A stretch of 64,000 bases of DNA from an uncultured Alphaproteobacteria bacterium (GCA_905233185.1 CAJODB010000001.1:62001-126000), one strand, 5' to 3'. Shown: positions 16,472-25,979, counted from the first letter of the stretch. A program made the numbers and translations. The notes: generated by a model from the sequence alone, not told the origin.

Positions 16472-18943
16472 ATGAAAAGGTTTGTTGTTCGGTTCCTTAA
16501 GTGGATATTTAGACTTGCGGTACTTGCGGGATTTTGCGGTGGGTTGGTATTGGTCGGTTTTGCATATCTCTATTCTCCGCTTTCTGATTTACCAGATCAT
16601 ACCTCGCTAAAAAAATATGTTCCAAGCGTATCAAGTCGAGTATTTTTGCAAGATGGAAGTAAGCTTGCTGAATATTCATATGAAAAACGTTATTTCGTTC
16701 CTATTGATAAAGTGCCTCAAAAATTGATTAATGCATTTATTGCTGCTGAAGATAAGCATTTCTTCCAACATGCAGGTGTGGATTTTCAAGGAATTATAAG
16801 ATCGGCATTAAAGAATTTAGAGAATATCGGAAAGGGTAGGAGACCTCAAGGAGCATCAACCATTACTCAGCAAGTTGCGCGCATATTTTTGATAAAAACA
16901 AATGAAATCTCATATATAAGAAAAATAAAAGAGGCGATTCTTTCTCATCGAATAGAATCTACACTTTCAAAACGCCAAATTTTAGAGCTGTACTTAAATC
17001 AGGTTTATATGGGGCTTGGAACTTATGGTGTAGTTGCTGCAGCAAAGACGTATTTTAATAAAACTTTGGATGAACTTACTATTGCGGAATGTTCTTATCT
17101 TGCCTCACTTGTGAAAGGTGCAAATAATTATCATCCGGTGAAAAATAAGCAAAAAGCGCTTACAAGACGAAATTGGGTCGTGAACCGTCAACTTGAAGAT
17201 GGTTATATATCAAATGCTGAAGCAAAAGCTGCGATAGAAGAAGACTTGCGAATGACAGAAGAGCAAGACCAAGACGCTAAAGCTGAATATTTTGCTGAAG
17301 AAACTCGTAAATATTTAATGGAGCGATTTCCATCGGATAGTTTAAATAAAGAAGGATTGATTGTTCGTGCTACTCTAGATCCAAGGTTTCAAAAATGTGC
17401 ATACGAAGCTTTGCGTAAGGGACTTGAAAATGTCGATCGTCGTTTTGGTTGGCGTGGAGCTATCGGGAATTTGAATATTCATACAACCAGAGCAGATGCG
17501 ATCTCTGTTTTAAAGAAAATTCCTATCCCAAAAGGAGGTGAGGACTTTATAAAAGCCGTTGTTGCAGTAGCTTCAAGCAAAAAAATATCCATTCTGACTG
17601 AAAATAATGATCTTGGTAGATTGATAGAAGCTGATGTTAAGTGGATTGGTAAGAAAATAAAACCAGGTGATATTATTTTGGTAGAAAAAGTCAAAAAAGA
17701 TAAAAAAATCATCTCAGATTTCACTATAAAACAGATACCTCACGTACAAGGAGCAATAATTGTAATTGAAGTTGAGACAGGGCGTATTTTGGCAATGCAA
17801 GGTGGATATTCCTTTTCAATGAGTGAGTTCAATCGATCAACACAAGCTATGCGTCAATGCGGTTCTGCCTTTAAACCATTTGTTTATCTGGCTGGCTTAG
17901 AAAACGGGTTCGCTCCTAACACTGTTATCGATGCAAGCGCAGTTGAAGTAGATCTTGGCGAAACTCTTGGAGTATGGAAACCGAAAAATTATCATGGGAT
18001 GGAAATAGAAAAAATAACTATGAGAAGAGCACTTGAACGATCGATAAATACGGCAACTGTTCGGATTGCTCAGGAAACGGGATTAGATAAAATAGCCAGA
18101 ATTGCTGAGCAATTCGGAATTTTCGATAAAATGCCGGAACTTCTCTCATATGCGCTTGGAGCTGGTGAAACAACTCTGCTGAAACTTACTACTGCCTACG
18201 CAATGCTCGCGAATAGCGGCAAGCGCATTTCTCCAACAATGGTCGATTACGTATTGGATAGATATGGTAATGTCTTATATAAGAATGATAATCGTATAGT
18301 TGATAATAGCATAGGATTTGATGCGCCATTTCCTCCAAAACTAAACGATAATCGTGCGCAAATTTTGGATGAGCGCAGTATATATCAGATAACTTCTCTC
18401 TTGGAAGGGGTAATGTTACGCGGTTCTGGTGCTTCAGCTCGTTTCCTTAACTTTCCTATGGCAGGAAAAACAGGAACAAGCAATGAAAGCCGAGATACAT
18501 GGTTTGTGGGATATACTCCAGATATAGCTGTAGGAGTTTTTGTTGGATTTGATGAACAATCGAAGAATCTAGGAAAAAATGCGAATGGATCTAATACTGC
18601 CTTGCCTATCTTCATATCTTTTATGGAAAAAGCAAAAAAGTTTCTTACTCCAACACCATTTAAAGTTCCAAAAGGAATAAAATTGCGAAAAATTGATACG
18701 GAGACTGGAGGAAAACCTTCAGATATTCCGGGAACATCAATGGTCGAGGCCTTTAAAGACGACGAAGATATTTCAGAAGAAAATATCATGGGCAATAACA
18801 GCAATGAAGGCAAAAAACACAGTAGTCTGCTAGATCTTATCGATAGTAAAGATGAAAACGAAGATGCTTCATCTGGAAGACAACAGGCAGAAGGTTCAGA
18901 AAATAACGAGAAAATAATTAATCCTGTGATGGGGATTTATTAG
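16472..18943 (+). CDS. mrcA: penicillin-binding protein 1A
   Basis: Bifunctional peptidoglycan synthase anchored in the inner membrane. One N-terminal membrane helix (RLAVLAGFCGGLVLVGFAYL) precedes the glycosyltransferase domain with AAEDKHFFQHAGVDF and QGASTITQQVARI. The transpeptidase domain carries SxxK in GSAFKPF, SxN in RSINTA and KTG in AGKTGTSNE. The 823-residue length is usual for PBP1A, and the last ~70 residues are acidic and low-complexity. Together with the amidase just upstream and mreB at 27 kb it shows an active cell-wall cycle, so this organism is not wall-less. Confidence 0.96.
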   Translation: MKRFVVRFLKWIFRLAVLAGFCGGLVLVGFAYLYSPLSDLPDHTSLKKYVPSVSSRVFLQDGSKLAEYSYEKRYFVPIDKVPQKLINAFIAAEDKHFFQHAGVDFQGIIRSALKNLENIGKGRRPQGASTITQQVARIFLIKTNEISYIRKIKEAILSHRIESTLSKRQILELYLNQVYMGLGTYGVVAAAKTYFNKTLDELTIAECSYLASLVKGANNYHPVKNKQKALTRRNWVVNRQLEDGYISNAEAKAAIEEDLRMTEEQDQDAKAEYFAEETRKYLMERFPSDSLNKEGLIVRATLDPRFQKCAYEALRKGLENVDRRFGWRGAIGNLNIHTTRADAISVLKKIPIPKGGEDFIKAVVAVASSKKISILTENNDLGRLIEADVKWIGKKIKPGDIILVEKVKKDKKIISDFTIKQIPHVQGAIIVIEVETGRILAMQGGYSFSMSEFNRSTQAMRQCGSAFKPFVYLAGLENGFAPNTVIDASAVEVDLGETLGVWKPKNYHGMEIEKITMRRALERSINTATVRIAQETGLDKIARIAEQFGIFDKMPELLSYALGAGETTLLKLTTAYAMLANSGKRISPTMVDYVLDRYGNVLYKNDNRIVDNSIGFDAPFPPKLNDNRAQILDERSIYQITSLLEGVMLRGSGASARFLNFPMAGKTGTSNESRDTWFVGYTPDIAVGVFVGFDEQSKNLGKNANGSNTALPIFISFMEKAKKFLTPTPFKVPKGIKLRKIDTETGGKPSDIPGTSMVEAFKDDEDISEENIMGNNSNEGKKHSSLLDLIDSKDENEDASSGRQQAEGSENNEKIINPVMGIY

Positions 18944-18980
18944 AAGATTGTATGGAGTAAGGGTAAAGCAAGTTCATTCA

Positions 18981-19565
18981 TTACTCAATTTGTTCAAGCT
19001 TACAGTCTTTTCTCTTGAGGCAGATTTTCATTTCTTTCCACGAACTCGGTATTCTGAATCTGTGATCTCCTGGTGTGGAGTATGTTACGAAAATAAAACC
19101 TCCTACTGGGGACATATTGTCTTTTTCATAATGTTTACCTACTATTATTTTCTGCGATACTCTCTTTTTGGCAGATATTTTCCATTTTAATATTACTATT
19201 TTATCTGGATAATCATTCTTATATGTATCAATACGATTCTTAAATTGAGAAGCCGTGTCAGATTTTATGGCTCCAAGAAGTACAGAGTCATAACAAACTA
19301 CAAAATAGACTGTTACCGCTCCTTTTTCGTTCATATCATCATCTATAGAAAAGATAATGTTTTCAACTTCTACATCTCCTTCAGGTGTAAATATGCCTTT
19401 AAAATTCAACAAACTATCGTCACCTAAATTTTTCATGGAAGAAGCGGCTGACAATCCCATTACTCCAGCTTCAAGTGTAGCTGCGTGCAACGCGATATTT
19501 TGATATGCGAAGAAAAATAATGCGAAAATACACAAGATCAATCTGCTAAACATAATCATTTTCAC
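18981..19565 (-). CDS. secreted protein of unknown function
   Basis: Signal peptide (RLILCIFALFFFAYQ...LHAA) followed by a ~170-residue domain rich in beta-type sequence. The segment VYFVVCYDSVLLGAIKS, then QFKNRIDTYKNDYPDKIV and LKWKISAKKR, and later GFIFVTYSTPGDHRFRIP look like a real fold rather than low complexity, but I cannot name the family. The tail has two cysteines (KICLKRKDCK). It is the last of three tandem minus-strand genes with signal peptides and converges on the PBP1A gene. A periplasmic or lipoprotein-like component is a guess. Confidence 0.72.
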   Translation of the reverse strand: MKMIMFSRLILCIFALFFFAYQNIALHAATLEAGVMGLSAASSMKNLGDDSLLNFKGIFTPEGDVEVENIIFSIDDDMNEKGAVTVYFVVCYDSVLLGAIKSDTASQFKNRIDTYKNDYPDKIVILKWKISAKKRVSQKIIVGKHYEKDNMSPVGGFIFVTYSTPGDHRFRIPSSWKEMKICLKRKDCKLEQIE

Positions 19566-19646
19566 TACTACTAACGAAAATTAATAGCAGCAAAACGTAA
19601 ATAAATGGCTAATAGAAAAGCATAATAATTATCGATAAGGAATAGA

Positions 19647-19931
19647 TTAGTTATCGTCTTCCGGATAGCTTATTTCATCTTGTATCGTTGCAAGGTTTTT
19701 TTTGAATGTCTGCATTTTTTCAGAAAATTGACGCTTTTTCTTCTTTCTTTCGGACTTATTTTTGATGTTATCCAAAAAATTTTTTTCTTCTGTCTTCATT
19801 TTTTTCAAAATGTTATCAGATTCACTGTGAATTTTTTCAACAAGTTCTTCATCGTCTTCAGAAATACAAGCAACATTATCTATAAGTGTTCCTAAAGTGA
19901 GAATTATGGAAAATATCAAAAAATACCGCAT
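19647..19931 (-). CDS. small secreted coiled-coil protein
   Basis: 94 residues. An N-terminal hydrophobic signal (RYFLIFSIILTLGTLIDNVA) leads into a highly charged Lys/Glu-rich region of about 65 residues (EKIHSESDNILKKMKTEEK onward) that should form one long helix or coiled coil, ending with an acidic SYPEDDN. Not recognised. It sits 15 bases downstream of the Gln-rich secreted protein and is probably in the same transcript, which suggests joint export or interaction, though nothing in the sequence proves this. Confidence 0.65.
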   Translation of the reverse strand: MRYFLIFSIILTLGTLIDNVACISEDDEELVEKIHSESDNILKKMKTEEKNFLDNIKNKSERKKKKRQFSEKMQTFKKNLATIQDEISYPEDDN

Positions 19932-19945
19932 ATTAAAGTCCTCTA

Positions 19946-21871
19946 TTAAAAATCCTCACTAGTTAAAGGCGCGTTCGGATCAAATTTGGGAGGCGCTTCA
20001 TTGTTAACAACTCCCCAAGTTGATGAGCCTCTTTGTGAATTCCACTCAGCTCCATCGAATACTGAACCGCGCGTTGTGCCCATTTCTTCAACAATTGTTG
20101 ATGGCTGTATTTCAGAACTTGATGTCCAAGCAGTTCCAGTTGTTGTTCTTGGTGGCATCGAATAAGCTGATGATTGCTCTTGCTGAATTGCTTGTAATTG
20201 AACATCGCTATTTCTTCGTAAGGTAGATTGTAATTGTGGAGATGTTGAATCACGTCTTATTTCCGGTGCTGCAGAGTCTTGTTGAGATGGGCTCATTGTC
20301 GCTGTTTCAAAAGAAGATTGATTTTTCACTATAGCCGCTTCATTGCTACCAATATTTTGTACCAATTCCTGTGAAGGCAGGGATACTTGTTGCTGCTCAA
20401 TTCCTCTCCTGCTAATTTCATCTCTAAATTGTTGCTGAATGACATTTTGATTTGCTCCGTCTCTTGCTACTTCTGCAGTTTCATCAACCGATTGCATTTC
20501 AGAGGAACTTTCAATATCTCTGTTTTCCATATCGTCTGTTCCTAATTGATCTTCTTCAATGACCTGTCCTTCTGATTGCTCTGGTTGTAAGCGCACCTGT
20601 TGTTCTCTTATACTATCTTCAGTGGAAGGATACCCTTGCATCTGATTTTGTTGCTGTTGCATTTGTTGAATTTGCATATCTTCTGCAGATCGCATATTCA
20701 TATCTTCTTGAGATTGATACTCAGGTGGATATTCACCAGATTGCTGTTGTTGCATGTTGCCATATGATTGTATTTGTTGTCCATATTGAGGCATTCCTTC
20801 ATTTTCTTGAGTCATTCCTCCATATTGGTTGTATTGGCTATCACTCATGCCTTCCATTTGACTGTATGAATTAGGCATTCCATTTTGTTGCTGATACATT
20901 CCTTGCTGCTGTTGATACATACCCATATTCTGATCACTTCTTTGGAAATCTGACATATTGTTATAGCTATTCCCGTAATTGTTCGCTGTTCCCATGCTGG
21001 AATTGTACATTTGACCTCCATACATAGGTTGTTCTCTGTTATCTGAATATGAGCCTTCATAGTTTTGTTGGCCTATATTGTACATAGGCCCGCCGTTAGT
21101 TGCGTTGTATCCGAAATTATATCCACTTGCCATGCTTCCCTGTTGTTGCATCATATTTGGATCAGATAACGAATTGTATCCAGAAGGAAGTGTTGCATCT
21201 TGAATTCCCATTTGACCGTATAAAGGCACTTCTTCGGAAGCAGTAATGTTAGTATTAGTAAGTGATTGGTCAGGAATAACAGTTGTTGCCGATATACTTG
21301 TATCGGAAGGTAATGTCGTTTCTACAGATGCTTCTGTTGGTGTGGATAAATCTGCAATGCTTGATACTGTTCCATCAGCATTTTCTTCCGAAGCGGCTGT
21401 TTCAGTAGGGGTAGTTTCCTCTGAGTCTGATTCTTTAGCGGAAGGAATCGTATCTTCTCCTGTCGTTTGTCTTTCTGAATCTTGAGCATCATCTGAATCT
21501 GTTTCCTCTCTATCTTCTTCTGAATCTTCTTCATCACTGAAAGAAACGCCACTCAAATCCAATTTATATGTAGAGTTTCTGATAGGTTCATCTTCTACAA
21601 AATCAAGTTGATCTATAATTTTTTGATTAATGCCGAAAATTTTATCAATTTTTGCTTTTGTAGCTTCTGAAAAAGAATCGTTTTCATACAGAAGTTTGTA
21701 CAAATAATAACCTATATATTGCCAATGAGTTTTTATAGATAAGTTGTTTGAATTTTTTGGAAGAAGCATTTTAATTTCTGCAGAATCATGACTATCCATC
21801 GCTGAAACTGTATCAAAAGGTTGCAGCAAAATAGCCAACAGAAAAAAAATGTAGATTTTTTTAAGCTCCAT
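19946..21871 (-). CDS. large secreted Gln/Met/Tyr-rich low-complexity protein
   Basis: 641 residues, family unknown. A signal peptide (YIFFLLAILLQPFDTVSA) is followed by a ~90-residue part that looks folded (THWQYIGYYLYKLLYENDSF), an acidic segment (EEDSEEDREETDSDDAQDSE), a Thr/Ser/Ala linker and then about 200 residues dominated by Gln, Met, Tyr, Asn and Gly with loose repeats such as GMYQQQQGMYQQQNG. The C-terminal third is Gln/Ser-rich and ends PNAPLTSEDF. Composition is prion-like and very different from neighbouring genes. It could be a surface protein, an adhesin or an exported effector; the sequence does not decide. It heads a three-gene run of secreted proteins. Confidence 0.75.
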   Translation of the reverse strand: MELKKIYIFFLLAILLQPFDTVSAMDSHDSAEIKMLLPKNSNNLSIKTHWQYIGYYLYKLLYENDSFSEATKAKIDKIFGINQKIIDQLDFVEDEPIRNSTYKLDLSGVSFSDEEDSEEDREETDSDDAQDSERQTTGEDTIPSAKESDSEETTPTETAASEENADGTVSSIADLSTPTEASVETTLPSDTSISATTVIPDQSLTNTNITASEEVPLYGQMGIQDATLPSGYNSLSDPNMMQQQGSMASGYNFGYNATNGGPMYNIGQQNYEGSYSDNREQPMYGGQMYNSSMGTANNYGNSYNNMSDFQRSDQNMGMYQQQQGMYQQQNGMPNSYSQMEGMSDSQYNQYGGMTQENEGMPQYGQQIQSYGNMQQQQSGEYPPEYQSQEDMNMRSAEDMQIQQMQQQQNQMQGYPSTEDSIREQQVRLQPEQSEGQVIEEDQLGTDDMENRDIESSSEMQSVDETAEVARDGANQNVIQQQFRDEISRRGIEQQQVSLPSQELVQNIGSNEAAIVKNQSSFETATMSPSQQDSAAPEIRRDSTSPQLQSTLRRNSDVQLQAIQQEQSSAYSMPPRTTTGTAWTSSSEIQPSTIVEEMGTTRGSVFDGAEWNSQRGSSTWGVVNNEAPPKFDPNAPLTSEDF

Positions 21872-22040
21872 TCAAAAAACTCTATATGTCGACAAAATCT
21901 ATTGTAATAATTACACGTTAAAAAAAGATAAATTTTGATTTTTTGTGGGGTTAATTTAAAGAAGTTCTTTTCAAGTTACTTGAGTAATTAATAGAGTTGT
22001 TGAGAAGATCATTTTTTTTGCTCTTTTTTGCGTCTGAGAA

Positions 22041-22060
22041 TCAAAAGCATCTAAAATGCT
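22041..22060 (-). terminator. possible weak terminator after the divL-like gene
   Basis: On the minus strand AGCAT and ATGCT form a 5-bp stem with a five-base loop, followed by TTTG. It lies about 27 bases after the divL-like stop. The stem is short and AT-rich, so this is a weak call. Confidence 0.3.
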
Positions 22061-22086
22061 ATTTCCGATCACAATAATTCTAATCT

Positions 22087-24630
22087 CTATCCATTAACAG
22101 CGGTCTTCATTCCTTCTTGCAATTCTTCTTTCTGTTGGTTATTGGTTTCTTCCTGCTTATTTCCCTCATCTTTATATTCGTACAGAAGCTTGTCGGGCGT
22201 AATTCTATTATCATACTTTGTTGGCAGAGAGCATATAACGTAACTGCCGCCTTCTGTATCTGAATTAACGTTTAGTGTGCCTCCGTGTTGTTCAATAAGT
22301 GAACGAACAAGCAACATGCTTGCGCCTTTTGACTCCAAAATTCTGCGAATATGCGCTTGAACAGGAGCATTAAGAGAATATTTTCGTTTTAAACCTATTT
22401 TATACGCATTTACGTTTTCATGCTCGATTCTTTGATCTTTAACGATTATTTTTACACCGTCTTCACCATCTACAACTGTCCTAACCTCAATTTTTCCATC
22501 TACTGGACTAGCTTGGATTGCGTTTATCAAAACGTTAAATAAAAACTGTTTAATACGCTTTCTATCTCCGTTCATTTTCATGATCGGATTTTCGAACAAA
22601 GTTTCTATCGTAACATTTTTGTCGTGCGCTCTCTTTTCAACTATAGATATTGCTTCATTTATCACATCTTTTACAATAAATGTTGACATTTCAAGGTTAG
22701 TTGAGCTTATATCTATAAGAACCATCTCCAGGAGATTATTAATCAACTGATGTAGCTGATTAGATGAATCAAGAATATATTGGCAATATTCCTTTTGCTT
22801 TTGATTTAAGGTGCCATAATATTCGCGTGAAAGAAGTTCAGTAAATCCCATCAGGCAGTTTATTGGTTCTTTTAACTCAGTAGAAATACCGGAAACAAAT
22901 TCATAACGCAGCTTATGCGCTTCTTTTAAGGCGATGTTTTTCTCCATAATCGCTTTTTCGACAGTACATGTATCGGTTATATCTATGAAGCTGAGCATAT
23001 GAGCACCATCTGGAAGCGGAATATATGAAAATAATACAACTGAATCATCTTTACGCATTAAACGTCCTGTTTTCGGTGTTCTATCTGTTAAGCTACTAAT
23101 CGCATTTTCCTTAAATTCCTGCCAATTTTCTCCGTAATCTATTTTCTCTTTTAGGTATTCCAACATGTCAGAAATATGCATTCCTTTTATTTCATCTATG
23201 CTTTTATCTCCAACATCCCATATTTTCAGAACAGAATTATTAAGAATTTTTACACGATTATTGCTACCATATACGACGATTCCTTCATGAAGATGATCTA
23301 TTGTTTCCTTCTGAACGGCTAACAGTGTATTGTTCTTTCTTTGAAGAGCAAGCGAATCTGTAACATCCTCAAAAACAAACAAAAGACCTCCCAAAGGATA
23401 TGGAGCTGTAAGTCTCCGAAGGGTTTTTCCATTTGGTAGATGCATAAGCTCTTGCACAGGAGCTGTAACAGATGTAAACATAGCTAATTCAGCTTTCTTA
23501 AAGGCTTGAAAATCTGCATGCTCTGCCATTTGACGGTTATTGCGGCATTCATCGAGGACTTCTGCATATGTCGGTTTTGCATGAAGCCATACGGTTTCTA
23601 ATTTCATCAATTTCTGATAAGCGCTATTGAAAAATATCAACCGCATATTATCACCGAATATCGCAATTGCAGTAGAAAGGTTGTCCAAAACATCGTAATT
23701 TGCTTTAATAATCCTATCCAAATTCATGGAAAGATCATCTTCTTCTGTTATGTCCTGAGCAAAACCTACAAATGCGCCATTATCCACGTGCTTTTCGCTG
23801 ACTACAAGCTTTCTGCGTACTCCATCTACTACGGCAAACTGTGCAATAGATTGGTCGCGATTGCACTTTTTCGCATTTTCTGCCAAAGAATGTCCTTGTC
23901 CAAACAAAGTACCAGGGATGAGCGGAACATTATGAGCTAACACTTTTTCGCGGCTTTGTCCTATAGAATCCGCGTATCTTTTATTGCAGTAAGTTATTTT
24001 GAGATCGCTATTTCGACTCCAAACTTGAATAGGTAACTCATCCAGAATTTTATTTCTTTTTGATAAAGCTTCTTCAGATTCGAATAATTTTTTTTCGAGT
24101 GAGGAGATCAATATTGATGTATTTGTTATATCAGAAGACCATAATAAAGTTGTTTCTATACCTGAAACAATAACATGCGAGCCACATATTTTTATTTTTG
24201 CGCCTGATTTTTGCTGAGTGACCGTTATGCTAAAAGGACTTCCGACTTTTTTTAATTTGTTGAGCTGAAATGTTAATTCATTCGCATCTTCTTCTTTAAG
24301 AACAGCAAGAATATCCGATACAAATATATTAGGTGCAAATTTTATACCTAATTCATCTCTGAATTTCTTTGAGGATCCTATGTATTCATTTTCATCATTC
24401 CAAGCAATCCAACCATCATTTGCGGATGTAAGAACAGCCTGATAATGACATAGGAAATCTCTGTATTTCAGTAGCTCATATCGAGAATTATATACGCAAT
24501 GCAGCAATATTATAGAAGCTATCATGAAGCTGAAAATTGGCAATAAATTAGACGCTGAGAAGATTAAACTAATGATCCCGAGTATAACAAGAAATAAACT
24601 AAGCAAATCTGCTTTGGACCACGTTTTCAT
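22087..24630 (-). CDS. divL: DivL-like multi-PAS histidine kinase homologue lacking the phosphoacceptor His
   Basis: Membrane-anchored sensor of the alphaproteobacterial cell-cycle type. Two N-terminal membrane helices (residues ~8-45), then several PAS domains (around 60-160, 195-295, 310-425 and 435-555), a DHp helix pair and an ATPase domain. The DHp motif reads FVSGISTELKEP, so Thr584 stands where kinases have His and DivL of Caulobacter has Tyr. The ATPase N-box Asn is kept (NVLINAIQAS), but the G1 box reads VKDQRIE instead of DxGxG, and the G2 region is degraded. In Caulobacter DivL regulates CckA rather than acting as a kinase; the same is inferred here. Size 847 residues. Confidence 0.78.
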   Translation of the reverse strand: MKTWSKADLLSLFLVILGIISLIFSASNLLPIFSFMIASIILLHCVYNSRYELLKYRDFLCHYQAVLTSANDGWIAWNDENEYIGSSKKFRDELGIKFAPNIFVSDILAVLKEEDANELTFQLNKLKKVGSPFSITVTQQKSGAKIKICGSHVIVSGIETTLLWSSDITNTSILISSLEKKLFESEEALSKRNKILDELPIQVWSRNSDLKITYCNKRYADSIGQSREKVLAHNVPLIPGTLFGQGHSLAENAKKCNRDQSIAQFAVVDGVRRKLVVSEKHVDNGAFVGFAQDITEEDDLSMNLDRIIKANYDVLDNLSTAIAIFGDNMRLIFFNSAYQKLMKLETVWLHAKPTYAEVLDECRNNRQMAEHADFQAFKKAELAMFTSVTAPVQELMHLPNGKTLRRLTAPYPLGGLLFVFEDVTDSLALQRKNNTLLAVQKETIDHLHEGIVVYGSNNRVKILNNSVLKIWDVGDKSIDEIKGMHISDMLEYLKEKIDYGENWQEFKENAISSLTDRTPKTGRLMRKDDSVVLFSYIPLPDGAHMLSFIDITDTCTVEKAIMEKNIALKEAHKLRYEFVSGISTELKEPINCLMGFTELLSREYYGTLNQKQKEYCQYILDSSNQLHQLINNLLEMVLIDISSTNLEMSTFIVKDVINEAISIVEKRAHDKNVTIETLFENPIMKMNGDRKRIKQFLFNVLINAIQASPVDGKIEVRTVVDGEDGVKIIVKDQRIEHENVNAYKIGLKRKYSLNAPVQAHIRRILESKGASMLLVRSLIEQHGGTLNVNSDTEGGSYVICSLPTKYDNRITPDKLLYEYKDEGNKQEETNNQQKEELQEGMKTAVNG

Positions 24631-24983
24631 AACAATTCTTACATTTGCAACAAAAACTACAAAAACATTTTTGAAGAACTAAGTATTAATTTTTATATAA
24701 TTCTGTCTGTTAGCTTAGTCTTCTTTATGAAGATATAATCTTTTTAAGAAAAAAACAAATAAAATTTTAAATAAAAAATTTATATTAACCAAAAATTAAC
24801 TATTTTTTGTTATTGTAGTCTATGTTTTTAGTCGGAACTTGTATTTAATTGCATATATTTCTTCATCGTTATCCTGTAATGTTTGTTAATTTATTCTCTA
24901 AATAAAGAACTTATTCGTTTTTTATATCTTTTTGTGTTTTTTGCGTATTTGTAAATCACAATAAAAAAGAAAGGAGATCGATT
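24631..24983. promoter_or_regulatory. divergent promoter region, divL-like gene / secreted protein gene
   Basis: About 350 bases of very AT-rich sequence between two divergent genes. It must hold both promoters, but no single -35/-10 pair stands out clearly enough to place. There is no open frame or RNA gene that I can recognise. AAAGAAAGGAGATCGATT just before 24984 is a strong ribosome binding site for the plus-strand gene. Confidence 0.4.
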
Positions 24984-25724
24984 ATGAAAAATCAAGCATT
25001 AGTTTTGGCGTTGGGAACATTGTTCTTTGGACAAGTGTATACATCAGAACCTTTTGCGGGACAAATACTTGAACAGATTCAGCCAGGAGGTGAAACATTC
25101 GCTACTGAAATGATGCAATACAGGGTTACACATTATCCGACCTATGTTCGAACGCAATTAGACGCAAAAGATGTGACAAAAAAGTCACTTATAGAAATAA
25201 ATTCGCAAAATGCATCGGATGTAACTCGAGCTTTTATTGATTCACTTGGAGAAGCGCTTGAAGAAACAAAAACGGCTGTGGGAGACAGACTTGATGTCGC
25301 GATTGAACAATTCAAAGCAACATTAAAAGATCAGGAAGTTATAGTAGGAGAAACTGCAAAAGATTTACTCAATATACTTAGACAGAGAGCTGAAGAAATG
25401 TTTCCTTCATCTGATCTTGCGTTATCGTTAGACGAAAAAATTAGAAATCTAAAGTTTACAATAGGTCTTGGAGGAAAGTTGGAAGCAGTACAAAGAGAGC
25501 CAAGGGATATTTGTTGCGGTATTTTATCTTGTATTCTTAGTACATCGTATGAATACTTTCAGAGACAACAATCCACAAGAACTCAAACGACAGCATATCC
25601 ATCGACATACTATTATCCTTCACCTGCTATATACTCTAACACAAGTTCTGCCAGCTTGCCTCCGGCTCAGACGAGTATTAGTGGACTTACAAGTGTAGTA
25701 GGACAGCCGTCTTCTTCACAATAG
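24984..25724 (+). CDS. secreted protein of unknown function
   Basis: 246 residues, not recognised. The signal peptide (MKNQALVLALGTLFFGQVYTS) is followed by a long, mostly helical region in which Lys/Glu/Asp and Ala/Leu alternate (SLGEALEETKTAVGDRLDVA), suggesting an extended bundle. A Cys-containing segment (DICCGILSCILSTSYEYF) might sit on a membrane or form disulfides. The C-terminal 50 residues are Ser/Thr/Tyr/Pro-rich and probably unstructured. It has a strong ribosome binding site and its own hairpin after the stop, so it is a monocistronic exported protein. Confidence 0.72.
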   Translation: MKNQALVLALGTLFFGQVYTSEPFAGQILEQIQPGGETFATEMMQYRVTHYPTYVRTQLDAKDVTKKSLIEINSQNASDVTRAFIDSLGEALEETKTAVGDRLDVAIEQFKATLKDQEVIVGETAKDLLNILRQRAEEMFPSSDLALSLDEKIRNLKFTIGLGGKLEAVQREPRDICCGILSCILSTSYEYFQRQQSTRTQTTAYPSTYYYPSPAIYSNTSSASLPPAQTSISGLTSVVGQPSSSQ

Positions 25725-25745
25725 CTTCGCGATAGCTATTTCTTT
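25720..25745 (+). terminator. hairpin overlapping the stop of the 25.0 kb secreted gene
   Basis: AATAGCT and AGCTATT form a 7-bp stem around a seven-base loop, starting at the stop codon itself and followed by the U-rich TCTTTGTG. The U-tract is imperfect, so the termination strength is uncertain. Confidence 0.5.
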
Positions 25746-25820
25746 GTGTAAACAAGCCACTACAAACAATAGTTGGTATATAAAATCGCAGAGGGTAAAG
25801 TTTTCATAGCTTTTCTATTA

Positions 25821-25890
25821 CCTTGTCTCGGATGATAACTACTTCAATATTCTTTTACTCCCTTACTAAATATCCGAGACAAGGGAGTAG
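25821..25890. promoter_or_regulatory. alternative-pairing inverted repeats upstream of TadE-like copy B
   Basis: A perfect 13-base inverted repeat (CCTTGTCTCGGAT at 25821-25833, ATCCGAGACAAGG at 25872-25884) competes with a perfect 9-base one (TACTCCCTT at 25856-25864, AAGGGAGTA at 25881-25889), because both use the same right arm. Such mutually exclusive stems are typical of attenuators, but no U-run follows directly; the U-rich stretch starts some 20 bases further on. It lies 90-160 bases before copy B's ATG. I did not find the same structure before copies A and C. Confidence 0.45.
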
Positions 25891-25979
25891 GAAGAATAAT
25901 TATATAACTTTCTTGTTTTTTCTCTTTTTTAACCTACTATATTCTAAAATTTTCAAAAAAGTTATTTGGAGATTTTGAT

